Below the pieces are notes generated by a model, which was not told the DNA's origin, ran no database searches, and worked only from the letters and a program-made list of their open reading frames with translations. From Lactiplantibacillus brownii (GTDB lineage: Bacteria > Bacillota > Bacilli > Lactobacillales > Lactobacillaceae): DNA of 64,000 bases. The DNA lies in assembly GCF_031085375.1 (NCBI RefSeq), contig NZ_JAVCWF010000001.1:1054001-1118000 (forward strand), in the 5' to 3' direction. The translations under genes were made by a program, and so were the position numbers. Of the stretch, positions 24,148 through 33,122 are shown piece by piece; position 1 is the stretch's first letter; the number at the start of each line of letters is the position of its first letter.

Positions 24148-25494
24148 TTAAACGAGACCTTGTGCTAACATCGCATCGGCAACTTTAGTAAAGCCGGCAA
24201 TATTGGCACCGCTCAAGTAGTCACCACTGACATGATACTCGTCAGCTGCGGCAACCGATTGTGCAAAAATCGTTTGCATGATCTTTTTCAAACGGGCGTC
24301 AACTTCCTCGAAAGTCCAGCTTAAACGCATGCTATTTTGACTCATTTCTAACGCTGAGACTGCAACACCACCAGCATTGGCAGCTTTAGCAGGTCCGTAT
24401 AGCAGGTGAGCGGCTTGATAGGCAGCGATAGCTTCAGGTGAACTTGGCATATTAGCACCTTCAGCAACAGCTTTAGCGCCGTTAGCAATCACGATTTGTG
24501 CTTTATCAGCGTCAATTTCGTTTTGCGTGGCACAAGGGAGCACGATATCGTAGTTTAATTTGGCTGTCCAGACGGAACCGGTGTGATATGATGCGCTGTC
24601 AATGCGGTCAGCGTAATCTTTAATACGTCCACGTTCCACTTCTTTGATCTGTTTAACGGTTTCAAAGTCGATCCCATTTTCATCAATCACGTAGCCATTG
24701 GAATCGGAGCAAGTAATCACTTTGCCACCAAGTTCAGTGACTTTTTGAATCGCATAGATGGCAACATTACCCGCGCCAGAAATAGCGACCCTTTGACCAG
24801 CAAAAGTTAGGTGATTGGTTTGCAACATTTCAGCCGTGTAGTAAGCCAAACCGTAACCAGTAGCTTCGGTTCGAGCTAGTGAGCCGCCATAAGAAAGGCC
24901 TTTACCAGTCAAGACACCACGATCTGCGCCACGCAACCGCTTGTATTGGCCGTATAAGTAGCCGATTTCGCGACCACCGACGCCAATATCACCAGCAGGA
25001 ACGTCGGTATCAAGGCCAATATATTTGCTGAGCTCGGTCATGAAACTTTGACAAAAACGCATGATTTCATTGTCGGATTTACCCTTGGGATCGAAATCAG
25101 ACCCACCTTTGCCACCACCAATTGGTAAACCAGTGAGGGCATTTTTGAAGATCTGTTCGAAACCTAAAAATTTTACGATACTCAGGTTCACGGAAGGGTG
25201 GAGCCGCAATCCGCCTTTATAAGGGCCGATGGCAGAGTTGAATTGAACCCGGAACCCGCGATTGATCCGTGCGTGACCAGCGTCATCTAACCAAGGTACT
25301 CGGAATTGAATGACACGTTCTGGTTCGGTTAACCGTTCCAAAATGTTGGCGTCGATATATTCAGGATGTGCCTCAAAAACAGGCGTCATCGTTTTAAAGA
25401 AGTCATGGACGGCTTCCAAAAATTCGGATTGGTTCGGATCGCGTTGTTCAATAATGCTGTAAACCTGTTGTAAATAGTCGGTTGCTTTGCTCAA
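24148..25494 (-). CDS. gdh: NADP-specific glutamate dehydrogenase
   Basis: 448 aa if translation starts at the TTG at 25494, eight bases after AAGGA; the frame is open three codons further to an ATG that overlaps the RBS. Hexameric class I GDH features: GGLRLHPSVNLSIVKFLGFE, GLPIGGGKGGSDFDPKGKS with the catalytic Lys, DVPAGDIGVGGREIGYLYG, the Rossmann stretch VAISGAGNVAIYAIQK, and NAGGVAVSALEMSQNSMRLS. Interconverts glutamate and 2-oxoglutarate plus ammonia; in lactobacilli it supplies 2-oxoglutarate for amino-acid transamination. Its 3' end touches the target duplication of the ISL3 element. Confidence 0.95.
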   Translation of the reverse strand: MSKATDYLQQVYSIIEQRDPNQSEFLEAVHDFFKTMTPVFEAHPEYIDANILERLTEPERVIQFRVPWLDDAGHARINRGFRVQFNSAIGPYKGGLRLHPSVNLSIVKFLGFEQIFKNALTGLPIGGGKGGSDFDPKGKSDNEIMRFCQSFMTELSKYIGLDTDVPAGDIGVGGREIGYLYGQYKRLRGADRGVLTGKGLSYGGSLARTEATGYGLAYYTAEMLQTNHLTFAGQRVAISGAGNVAIYAIQKVTELGGKVITCSDSNGYVIDENGIDFETVKQIKEVERGRIKDYADRIDSASYHTGSVWTAKLNYDIVLPCATQNEIDADKAQIVIANGAKAVAEGANMPSSPEAIAAYQAAHLLYGPAKAANAGGVAVSALEMSQNSMRLSWTFEEVDARLKKIMQTIFAQSVAAADEYHVSGDYLSGANIAGFTKVADAMLAQGLV

Positions 25495-25704
25495 TATGAT
25501 CATCCTTCCATGTATACGTTAACTATGACTCATATTCTAATGGTTTTGTTCGTAAAATGCACGAGTTAAATTGACTAACTTTTAGTGACTTTTTAGTGAT
25601 TATGCCACACAACTGTCTAAAGCGACTGATGCCTAGCAATAACCACATTGATAACTAGCTGTTCTGGTTAGGTTGGGAGACAGCTGAAACATTTTCATCT
25701 TACG

Positions 25705-25737
25705 TCAATCAGTGATTCTAATAGTGATTGGTTTTTT
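25705..25737 (+). terminator. Plus-strand terminator in the gdh/serine hydrolase intergenic region
   Basis: CAATCA and TGATTG enclose a short loop and are followed by GTTTTTT. No gene ends upstream on this strand, so it may end an unrecognised short transcript of the 25495-25704 stretch or attenuate the leader of the next operon. Confidence 0.5.
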
Positions 25738-25792
25738 ATTAGGTCCTAATAGTGTCACTACCTTTTGATTAAAGCCATAATTTAACGTCGGA

Positions 25793-25872
25793 GTGGACCA
25801 GTTTGTTTGTCGCGCCCTACAGACCGATTTTTGGCTGCAGGTCTGCCCCCCACGGCGAACAAACTGGTCCAC
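25793..25872 (+). promoter_or_regulatory. Long hairpin in the leader of the serine hydrolase operon
   Basis: A perfect 15-base inverted repeat (GTGGACCAGTTTGTT at 25793-25807, AACAAACTGGTCCAC at 25858-25872) encloses a second stem CAGACC (25820-25825) with GGTCTG (25840-25845). It lies about 165 bases before the first hydrolase gene. The rest of 25873-26036 holds no convincing gene and ends in the RBS GAGGGGGG. A regulatory RNA is the likely reading; a mobile repeat is the alternative. Confidence 0.5.
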
Positions 25873-26036
25873 GGAGACGGGGAGGTAACCAACTATATAA
25901 GTGAGCTGTGTCCAACTGCCAAGTTTCAACAATTCGCCTGGGACGTCGTTCGGTGGCTTAACATAAGTTTGGCTTTGCGTGCAATTTTTTTGTGGGGGTC
26001 GTATTCTAGCGACATACCGATTGAGGGGGGATCAGG

Positions 26037-27200
26037 ATGAAACGACAACAATTGATCATTGCGGCAATCGTTGGTGGCCTACTTTTAGCGGGAATTAGTG
26101 GCGTGGTATTTAAACAAGTTGCCACTGAGAAACCGATCCACCGTGATACGAATCGTGCGTCGATTGTTGTTAAAAAGCCGCAACCAGCACCTAAAAAAGC
26201 CCCGAAAGTGGTCCATCACGCCGGGAATTATACGAAGGCGCAAGCGATTGCGAAGATCGACACGCTAATTAAGAATGGACATATCATGGGGACCTTGTTG
26301 ATCACTAATAATGGTCCGGCTGGCGTGGTCACTCGGACGTATGGTTACGCGGATGTGGCTAGTGCGAAGCTGAGTAGCGCTAACGAAGTTTACCCGTTGG
26401 CGTCATTACAAAAAGCGCTCACTGGTGCGGTGGTTCAATGCCTGATCAATCAGGGAAAGCTGCGAATGACCACGCCTTTGAGCAAGTATTTTCCACAAAT
26501 TCCCTATGCTCAAAATATTACCGTACGTGATTTGTTAGATCATCGTTCCGGAATTCGGATGGGTGAGCCGGCCCCAACGACGGTGTTACCGGATGAAGCC
26601 GCCCAGATTAAATTCACAGTCACGCATCTGACCTCTACCAATAATCATGCGTACGCGTATTCCAATGCCAATTTCACCTTGCTAGCGGGAATGATACGCC
26701 GAGCAACCGGCCAGTCATACTTGACGAATCTAAAGACGTTTGTGTTGAAGCCGTTAGGAATGCGGCACACTTTTGCCTATAACCAGATTCCCGTGAATAC
26801 GGTCGATCCAGAAGCTTATCAGCTCACGAGCGGGGATTCGCGTCCTGTGACGATTTCAAAAGCTTTACAATCCAGTGAGCTTGGCTGTGGCAGTTTATAC
26901 AGTAGTGTTGGCGATTATTATAAATTTATTAATGCTTTATTGACTGGCAAGCTTGTCGGTCATGCTGGATTTAATGAACTGTCCGCGCAACAACAGTTGA
27001 ACTATGCGGCGGGGATCTATTACCTCGGTGATGGCAATATCCGGATTGGTGGCAGCGATAATTCCTTCAACACGTATTATATGGGGACGACGAGCGGCAA
27101 AATTGGCGTCGTCTTGTTCGATAATCAGGGCAATTTCAGAGGTGACAATGGGATTGGTTACGAGATTCAAGCGATTTTAGCTAAATCAGATTTATTTTGA
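26037..27200 (+). CDS. Anchored serine hydrolase, beta-lactamase/D,D-peptidase fold (first of three)
   Basis: 387 aa. N-terminal TM anchor (about residues 7-27), a Lys/Pro linker (about 45-65), then a class C beta-lactamase-like domain. Active-site motifs: S-x-x-K in PLASLQKALTG, Y-x-N in YAYSNANFTLLAG, and IGGSDNSF near the C-terminus in the KTG position. Expected to be an extracytoplasmic D-Ala-D-Ala carboxypeptidase or esterase-like penicillin-recognising protein. First gene of a three-gene tandem of paralogues behind a structured leader. GAGGGGGG lies before the ATG. Confidence 0.85.
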   Translation: MKRQQLIIAAIVGGLLLAGISGVVFKQVATEKPIHRDTNRASIVVKKPQPAPKKAPKVVHHAGNYTKAQAIAKIDTLIKNGHIMGTLLITNNGPAGVVTRTYGYADVASAKLSSANEVYPLASLQKALTGAVVQCLINQGKLRMTTPLSKYFPQIPYAQNITVRDLLDHRSGIRMGEPAPTTVLPDEAAQIKFTVTHLTSTNNHAYAYSNANFTLLAGMIRRATGQSYLTNLKTFVLKPLGMRHTFAYNQIPVNTVDPEAYQLTSGDSRPVTISKALQSSELGCGSLYSSVGDYYKFINALLTGKLVGHAGFNELSAQQQLNYAAGIYYLGDGNIRIGGSDNSFNTYYMGTTSGKIGVVLFDNQGNFRGDNGIGYEIQAILAKSDLF

Positions 27201-27217
27201 GCGAGGGAGTTGATAAG

Positions 27218-28765
27218 ATGTGTCTCAAACACAGCTGGTTGGGAATTATCAGCCTCCTTTTGGGGCTGTGGTGGGGACCAGTAAGCTGTCATGATGACTT
27301 GGCTACCATGGTGTACGTCACGATTCCCACGCCGACCGTCACCACAACGGCCGAGTCACCTAATAGTGGCAAAGTCGTGCACCATCAAACGACCCAGATT
27401 CCAGCAGGGCAACTCTATATAGGCGCACGCCACGCTGATTATTTGAAAACACGTTATTTACCGTTGACGAGCTTGAGTGGACAGCGACTGGGTTGGGTCG
27501 CACGTCGCGACGTCCACGTGGTGACGACTGTGCCGGCCAAGAAGAAGTTGCCCGTCTGGGATAAACAAACCTTGAACGGCCGCTTACAAACCAAAGAAAA
27601 GCCCCGCCGCGTCACGGTGACGGCAGGGGGACCGATTGGGACGGCGCAAGCGCGAACCAGTTGGACGACCACGACGAAACGACTGGCATCGGCCGATTTT
27701 CAAGTCATTCAACGTATCCAAACGCCTTTAGGACGCTATTATCTGTTGCAACATAATCAACATGATTATGGTTGGGTTGCGGCGCAAGCCTTTCAGTATG
27801 AGCGGGTGAGCTACCAGACCATTAGTGCTAAAACTTGGCAGCGGATTGATCAACTGGTTGCTGATCAAGGCGTGCAGGGTACTTTACTGGTGGCGCAGGC
27901 GGATCGTGCCCGGCCAAGTATTCGAAGTTACGGCTTAGCTGACCGGCAGACGCACCGCGCGAATACTGCGGCAACGATTTACCCGATTGCGTCATTACAA
28001 AAAGCGATGACGGGGGTCATGATCGGTCAGTTGATAGAAGGGCACCAATTGAGTCTACAAACCACACTTGCGCAATTCTATCCACATTTAAAAGGGGCCA
28101 ACCAGATCACGATTCAGCAATTATTAAATCACACTTCCGGTATCATCATGCCGGAGGTCGCCCCGCCTAAGCAACTCTCAGAATCGGCTGCGATTCGTTG
28201 GGCCTTGCAACATTTGACGGTCACGGACCAGCACACTTGGCATTATTGTAGCGCCAACTATACCTTGCTAGCTGGGGTGATTCGACAGCTCACTGGGCAG
28301 TCTTATGGCAAAAATTTGCAACAACGCATTTTACGCCCCACTGGCATGACCCAGACGATGACTTGGGACCAGTTCGACCAGCATAACGTCGTCACGCCTT
28401 ATTTACCGGATGGACCCGCGACTAAGATGTCCACGGCACTCTTATCCAGTGAACTGGGCGCTGGCGATATCGGGACGACGGTCACAGACTATTACCGGTT
28501 TGCCGCGGCATTTAATCAGGGTGTCTTTTTGTCAGCCGCGATGCAAACCCAGTTGACGGCGGCACGCACGAACACGTATGCAGCCGGATTTTATTACGGC
28601 TTTGATGGCGCCCAACACGCGTCAGGTTTTGATAATAATATTAGTAATTTTTATAGTCGGACTGCTGCTGGCGATTATACGGTGATCTTATTTATGAATC
28701 GTGGTAATCATCAACGTGCCAAGCAGTTAGTTAATGAGATCATGACGGAATTACAAACACGATAA
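27218..28765 (+). CDS. Secreted serine hydrolase with SH3-like modules (second of three)
   Basis: 515 aa from the ATG at 27218, behind GAGGGAG; a TTG at 27197 would overlap the preceding stop. Signal or anchor about residues 8-24 (possible lipid-attachment Cys after GPVS). Two GW/SH3-like wall-binding segments: LPLTSLSGQRLGWVARRDV and GRYYLLQHNQHDYGWVAA. Catalytic domain about 205-515 with S-x-x-K in PIASLQKAMTG; the Y-x-N position reads HYCSANY, that is Y-C-S instead of Y-S-N, and the third motif is SGFDNN. The altered motif suggests different activity or loss of it. Confidence 0.82.
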   Translation: MCLKHSWLGIISLLLGLWWGPVSCHDDLATMVYVTIPTPTVTTTAESPNSGKVVHHQTTQIPAGQLYIGARHADYLKTRYLPLTSLSGQRLGWVARRDVHVVTTVPAKKKLPVWDKQTLNGRLQTKEKPRRVTVTAGGPIGTAQARTSWTTTTKRLASADFQVIQRIQTPLGRYYLLQHNQHDYGWVAAQAFQYERVSYQTISAKTWQRIDQLVADQGVQGTLLVAQADRARPSIRSYGLADRQTHRANTAATIYPIASLQKAMTGVMIGQLIEGHQLSLQTTLAQFYPHLKGANQITIQQLLNHTSGIIMPEVAPPKQLSESAAIRWALQHLTVTDQHTWHYCSANYTLLAGVIRQLTGQSYGKNLQQRILRPTGMTQTMTWDQFDQHNVVTPYLPDGPATKMSTALLSSELGAGDIGTTVTDYYRFAAAFNQGVFLSAAMQTQLTAARTNTYAAGFYYGFDGAQHASGFDNNISNFYSRTAAGDYTVILFMNRGNHQRAKQLVNEIMTELQTR

Positions 28766-28851
28766 TTGGCTCGGCAGGTTAAATAAAGGCGGTGATTTTG
28801 ACTTAATCGCAATAAAACTGACGCTGTTTGGCAGATGAGGGGGAAATCTTG

Positions 28852-30543
28852 ATGCAACGGTTACCGTTATTAATGGGGGTCGGAAGCTTGGTTTTATTGC
28901 TAGGAGGATCATTGACCGCTCAGGCGGATACGACGGATTTTGTGCGATTACGTGAGCCCACGAATCAAGTGGCAGTCTACGATCAATTGCCACGGAGTAC
29001 ACGGACTTTGGCTCGGCCGCAACAACGTCAAGTTTCAAAAAGCGCAGTTTTCAAAGTTTTACAACGGCAGCTAGGGGCAAGCGGGATGTATTTGAAATTA
29101 GCCCAGCTCGGTTGGGTTCGGCAAGCGTCAACCATACAGTTGACGCATGTCAGGGCCAATGGAACGCTAGTCATCTTTAAACAAGCCCCGATGATTGATC
29201 AGGTGAGCGAATTGCCTGGTCAAACGACGCTGACTTTGACGACTAATGGCCCCATCGGCACGCAAACCCACACCGATTATCGCGACGTGTCGGCGAAGGA
29301 CTTGCGGCAGGCGCATGTCAAAACGACACAGGTAGCTTGGACTGATTTAGGAAAATTTTATCAGTTACAAGGTCACCAGGTGAGTGGCTGGGTCAATGCG
29401 AGCACGGTGGTTTTGACGACACCGTCCAAGCACAAAAAATCGGCCACTAAAAAACAGGTTAAACGCGTCCAAACTAAACGTCAAAAAGTGGCCAAACCGA
29501 CTAAAAATAAGCAATCAGCCGCGATTAAGCACCAGGCAAGTCAATCAGTGAAAACCAAACGACCCGCTAAGCCGACGTCGACCATTTCCACCGCGACGAT
29601 GGCTAAGATCAACGCGCTCATTAATCAGAATCACCTCATGGGGACCTTGTTAGTGACGAACAGTGGTCCGAAAGGGGTGCAGATTCAATCCTATGGTGAA
29701 GCGGATGTGGCTAAGCAACAAGCCAACACCAATAATGAAGCGTATCCCTTGGCCTCACTTCAAAAAGCGGTAACTGGTGCTTTGATCCAGCAGTTGATCA
29801 ATCGCGGTAAGTTGCGCATGACCACGCCGCTGGCTAAATTTTACCCGAACGTCCCATATGCGAATCAAATTACGATTCGAGAGTTGCTCGATCATAAGTC
29901 GGGCATCCAAATGGGTGAGCCGGTGCCAACCAGTATTTTGCCGAATGAAGCAGCAGCCGTAGCGTTTACGCTGAACCATTTGACCTCAACTAATGACCAC
30001 GTTTGGCACTATTCGAATGCTAATTTCACAATTCTGGCAGGAATCATCAGCAAGGTTACGGGGCAATCTTATTGGCACAATGTCCAGACGGGAATTATCA
30101 AGCCGTTAAAATTACGAAATATGTATTTGTATAACCAAATTCCTGCTCGTGCGGTCACACCGTTGTCCTACACGTATACGGCGACCGGTTCAGTTGCTGA
30201 TCCCATTTCAGACCCGCTGCTCTCAAGTGAGCTCGGCTGTGGTAATTTATATGCCAGTGTCGGCGATTATTATACGGTCATCTATAATTTGCTGGCGGGA
30301 CACTTGGTGGGTCTAGCGGGGCTCGCGCAACTGTCAGACCAGGCGGCCTTGCAATATTCTGGTGGCATTTATTATCAGGCCAATCAGCGGGTTCGAATCG
30401 GTGGTGCCGATAATTCGTTCCACACGGTTTATGAAGGAACCAATAATGGGCGCGTTGGGGTCGTGCTCTTTACGAATCAGAGTCGTTGGAAAGTTGCTAA
30501 TGCCGTTGCGGTACAGATCCTACAGTTAATTGATCCGTCATAA
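28852..30543 (+). CDS. Secreted serine hydrolase with SH3-like modules (third of three)
   Basis: 563 aa from the ATG at 28852, after GAGGGGG. Signal peptide about 1-26, ending TAQA before DTTD. SH3-like GW segments (YLKLAQLGWVRQAS, and KFYQLQGHQVSGWVNAST), a long Lys-rich linker about 195-245 that should interact with the wall, then the catalytic domain closest to the first paralogue: S-x-x-K in PLASLQKAVTG, Y-S-N in WHYSNANFTILAG, third motif RIGGADNSF. Probable D,D-carboxypeptidase-like enzyme working in the cell wall. Confidence 0.84.
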   Translation: MQRLPLLMGVGSLVLLLGGSLTAQADTTDFVRLREPTNQVAVYDQLPRSTRTLARPQQRQVSKSAVFKVLQRQLGASGMYLKLAQLGWVRQASTIQLTHVRANGTLVIFKQAPMIDQVSELPGQTTLTLTTNGPIGTQTHTDYRDVSAKDLRQAHVKTTQVAWTDLGKFYQLQGHQVSGWVNASTVVLTTPSKHKKSATKKQVKRVQTKRQKVAKPTKNKQSAAIKHQASQSVKTKRPAKPTSTISTATMAKINALINQNHLMGTLLVTNSGPKGVQIQSYGEADVAKQQANTNNEAYPLASLQKAVTGALIQQLINRGKLRMTTPLAKFYPNVPYANQITIRELLDHKSGIQMGEPVPTSILPNEAAAVAFTLNHLTSTNDHVWHYSNANFTILAGIISKVTGQSYWHNVQTGIIKPLKLRNMYLYNQIPARAVTPLSYTYTATGSVADPISDPLLSSELGCGNLYASVGDYYTVIYNLLAGHLVGLAGLAQLSDQAALQYSGGIYYQANQRVRIGGADNSFHTVYEGTNNGRVGVVLFTNQSRWKVANAVAVQILQLIDPS

Positions 30544-30555
30544 AGTTTCGATGCA

Positions 30556-30579
30556 AGGCTCGCTAAGGCGGGTCTTTTT
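30556..30579 (+). terminator. Terminator of the serine hydrolase operon
   Basis: GGCTCGC pairs (with G-U pairs) with GCGGGTC, followed by TTTTT. Confidence 0.6.
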
Positions 30580-30663
30580 GGCTATCAACTTACCGGAAAA
30601 GTTCGCAGTTTGAGCGGTTTAACGGTATTATGGGGGTATGAAATTTTTGTAGAAAGCGTGTGG

Positions 30664-31782
30664 ATGATGACAAAAAAACTAAAAGTGATGACGATTTTTG
30701 GAACGCGCCCCGAAGCTATTAAAATGGCCCCAATCGTGTTGCAATTGCAACAACAGACCGATAAGTTTGTCCCCATTACGGTCGTGACCGCGCAACACCG
30801 AGAGATGCTTGATCAAGTGTTGACCATTTTTAAAATTAAACCTGATTACGATTTAAATATTATGCGGCCTAACCAAACTTTGGCAGGGATCACGAGTCGC
30901 GTGTTAACGAAACTGGATGCAATCATGACCGAGGTACAGCCGGATATCGTACTCGTTCATGGGGATACGACGACCACTTTTGCGGCGAGTGTCAGCGCAT
31001 TTTATCATCAGATTCCCGTTGGTCACGTCGAGGCTGGTTTGCGGACTTGGAATAAGTATTCGCCATATCCGGAAGAAATGAACCGGCAGTTGACGGATGT
31101 TTTAGCAGATCTGTACTTTGCGCCGACCGCGTTGAGCCGGGAGAATTTGTTGAAGGAAAATCATGCGGATGCTCATATTACCATTACCGGTAATACGGCC
31201 ATCGACGCCCTAAAACAAACGGTTAGTGCGGATTATCATCATGCGGCACTGGATTTGATTCAACCTGGACATCGGATGATCCTACTCACGATGCATCGGC
31301 GGGAAAATCAAGGTGCCCCTATGGAAGCGGTGTTTAAAACGATTAAAGCCGTCGTTGCGAGCCATCCAGACGTTGAAGTGGTGTATCCGGTCCATTTGAG
31401 CCCGGCAGTACAAACGGTCGCTAAGCGTATCTTAGGCCATACTGATCGGATTCATTTGATTGACCCATTGGATGTGGTGGATTTTCATAATATGTCGGCC
31501 CGTAGCTACTTCATCATGACGGATTCGGGTGGCGTGCAAGAAGAGGCGCCATCGCTAAATAAGCCAGTGTTAGTGTTGCGCGACACCACTGAACGACCAG
31601 AAGGGGTCACGGCCGGAACGTTGGAACTCGTCGGGACGCAACCCGCACACGTGCAAGCTGCGATGGAACGGTTACTGGATGATCAGGCTGAGTATGATCG
31701 GATGGCGGCTGCCAAGAATCCTTATGGGGATGGACATGCGGCCGAATATATTTTGGCTGCGATTTGGAAAAGGTTTAATTAG
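30664..31782 (+). CDS. wecB: UDP-N-acetylglucosamine 2-epimerase (non-hydrolysing)
   Basis: About 372 aa from ATG 30664 (ATG 30667 is equally possible). Family signatures: IFGTRPEAIKMAPIV at the N-terminus, VVTAQHREMLDQ, VHGDTTTTFA, HVEAGLRTW, PEEMNRQL, LTMHRREN, and DSGGVQEEAPSLNKPVLVLR. It interconverts UDP-GlcNAc and UDP-ManNAc, a precursor for teichoic acid linkage units or capsule. It is the first polysaccharide gene here, though a toxin-like island and other genes separate it from the main block. A terminator follows. Confidence 0.93.
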   Translation: MMTKKLKVMTIFGTRPEAIKMAPIVLQLQQQTDKFVPITVVTAQHREMLDQVLTIFKIKPDYDLNIMRPNQTLAGITSRVLTKLDAIMTEVQPDIVLVHGDTTTTFAASVSAFYHQIPVGHVEAGLRTWNKYSPYPEEMNRQLTDVLADLYFAPTALSRENLLKENHADAHITITGNTAIDALKQTVSADYHHAALDLIQPGHRMILLTMHRRENQGAPMEAVFKTIKAVVASHPDVEVVYPVHLSPAVQTVAKRILGHTDRIHLIDPLDVVDFHNMSARSYFIMTDSGGVQEEAPSLNKPVLVLRDTTERPEGVTAGTLELVGTQPAHVQAAMERLLDDQAEYDRMAAAKNPYGDGHAAEYILAAIWKRFN

Positions 31783-31799
31783 TGAGATAAGCGGCATGT

Positions 31800-31841
31800 A
31801 AAACGTTCACGGCACAATTAGTGCAAAGTGAGCGTTTTTTT
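31800..31841 (+). terminator. Terminator after the epimerase gene
   Basis: AAAACGTTCAC pairs with GTGAGCGTTTTTTT. Confidence 0.85.
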
Positions 31842-31867
31842 AGTGCGGTTAATTACGGCTATTAATG

Positions 31868-31927
31868 TTTACAATAAATCAATATACTTTGTAAATATTT
31901 ACAAGCATGCTAAAATACTTGTAATAT
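31868..31927 (+). promoter_or_regulatory. Promoter and palindromic operator of the XRE/ImmA/PIN operon
   Basis: TTGTAAATATTTACAA at 31889-31904 is a perfect 16-base palindrome, and another TTTACAA half-site lies at 31868-31874. TTTACA (31898-31903) with TAATAT (31922-31927) forms a promoter with an 18-base spacer, overlapping the palindrome; TTGTAA with TAAAAT (31911-31916) is an alternative. The XRE protein is the likely autorepressor. Confidence 0.6.
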
Positions 31928-31966
31928 AACATGAACACAAGATTGACTATTCGGAGGTGGATTGAA

Positions 31967-32305
31967 ATGAATAATGTGATTATTATCAAAAATATTCAAA
32001 CTTGGTTAAAAGAAAATCAGCGGCCGCAATCTTGGCTGGCGGAACAAATTGGTCTCAGTACAGCAATGATTAGCCAGATATTTAGTGGAACAAGAAAACT
32101 GCAAACTAAGCATTTGTTACGAATCTTGAAGGTGACGGGCTTGCAAATGGCAACGTTAACGTCGGCCTCAACTGATCAATTAGCTAATGATATCCATTAT
32201 GAGTTGAGAGGAGCTTTTTCGAATAAAAATTCTGAAAAGACGTTTAAACGGTTACTCTGGGATATTAAACGATATGTCGATCTTGAGGAGACCATCAATG
32301 ACTAA
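31967..32305 (+). CDS. XRE-family helix-turn-helix regulator
   Basis: 112 aa from the ATG at 31967, just after GGAGGTGG. HTH about residues 8-62: QSWLAEQIGLSTAMISQIFS then KLQTKHLLRILKVTG, a Cro/CI-type fold. The C-terminus is helical and charged and should contact a partner. It overlaps the ImmA/IrrE gene by 8 bases. In this setting it is probably the repressor, and possibly the antitoxin, of the three-gene unit. Confidence 0.85.
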   Translation: MNNVIIIKNIQTWLKENQRPQSWLAEQIGLSTAMISQIFSGTRKLQTKHLLRILKVTGLQMATLTSASTDQLANDIHYELRGAFSNKNSEKTFKRLLWDIKRYVDLEETIND

Positions 32306-33122
32306 GGAAAAGCAAATGGCACGTGTCCAGTTTTCCGAAATGGTTGCAGAATATGCCGCGAATAGTTTCCTGATTGACAACGTTGGCCTAGATTTATTTA
32401 TTGGAGCAGATATAGAAAAGTTTATTGCTCAAAATGCACAGGTGATTTATCAGAATATCGATGATGCTAACTTTTCGGGCGCGTTGATTCACTATCGTGG
32501 AAAAGTCTTTGTAGCACTGAATACAAATCAATCTTTAAGAATGCGGTACTATAGCGCTGCGCATGAAATGTGCCATTTGGCTTTCACTAAGTCGCTTTTT
32601 GGCTCTGATAGTAAAAAGCTCAATGACATGGCGTTATCGGCATCTTTTGACGAAGAGCGCGCCGCTGACCACTTTGCAGCGGCGGTGATGTTACCAAAAG
32701 ATGCCGTGACTAAGATTTGGGATAAATATGTTCAAAATCAGCCTGAGCCACCTTTGACCATGGTGAAAGAGGCGGTCATTCGAATCGCAAACGTTTCATC
32801 AGTGCCATACACAGCAGTTTTTCGGCGATTAACTGAGCTCAATCTACTTTCAAATCATCAGTTGATCAAATGGGATGAGACTCATTGGCAGACCTATTTA
32901 GCTCAGTCGGATTTTCCGCCCAGTTTATTAGATCAAAAAATTCCATTCAAACAGTTTAGTGGCCTGGCTGATTTTGTGCAAGCGATGGTTGAGACACACC
33001 AGATGACTTTCATGGAAGCGGCTAATTTATTGACCGATTCAGATCCACAACGAGCTCTAAAGTATTTGAATTTACGTCAGGAACAAGTCGAACGGCTTGC
33101 TAGTGAAGATGATGATGAATAG
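32298..33122 (+). CDS. ImmA/IrrE-family metallopeptidase (COG2856)
   Basis: 274 aa from the ATG at 32298, behind GAGGAG. The zinc motif H-E-x-x-H is in YYSAAHEMCHLAF (about residues 93-97), with a downstream acidic ligand region FDEERAADHFAAAVMLP, the family pattern. Such peptidases cleave XRE repressors or antitoxins under stress. Between an XRE gene and a PIN-domain gene, with overlaps on both sides (8 bases each), it forms a compact regulated unit. What triggers it is unknown. Confidence 0.88.
   Translation: MTKEKQMARVQFSEMVAEYAANSFLIDNVGLDLFIGADIEKFIAQNAQVIYQNIDDANFSGALIHYRGKVFVALNTNQSLRMRYYSAAHEMCHLAFTKSLFGSDSKKLNDMALSASFDEERAADHFAAAVMLPKDAVTKIWDKYVQNQPEPPLTMVKEAVIRIANVSSVPYTAVFRRLTELNLLSNHQLIKWDETHWQTYLAQSDFPPSLLDQKIPFKQFSGLADFVQAMVETHQMTFMEAANLLTDSDPQRALKYLNLRQEQVERLASEDDDE

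Noticed and set aside
25495..25737. T-box or known riboswitch in the gdh/hydrolase intergenic region
   Set aside because: No T-box sequence (TGGNACCGCG) or known aptamer core is seen; only simple hairpins.
25807..26040. 77-codon plus-strand ORF in the leader of the serine hydrolase operon
   Set aside because: It starts within the hairpin arm, has no RBS, overlaps the next gene's start and its translation resembles no protein; the RNA structure explains the stretch better.
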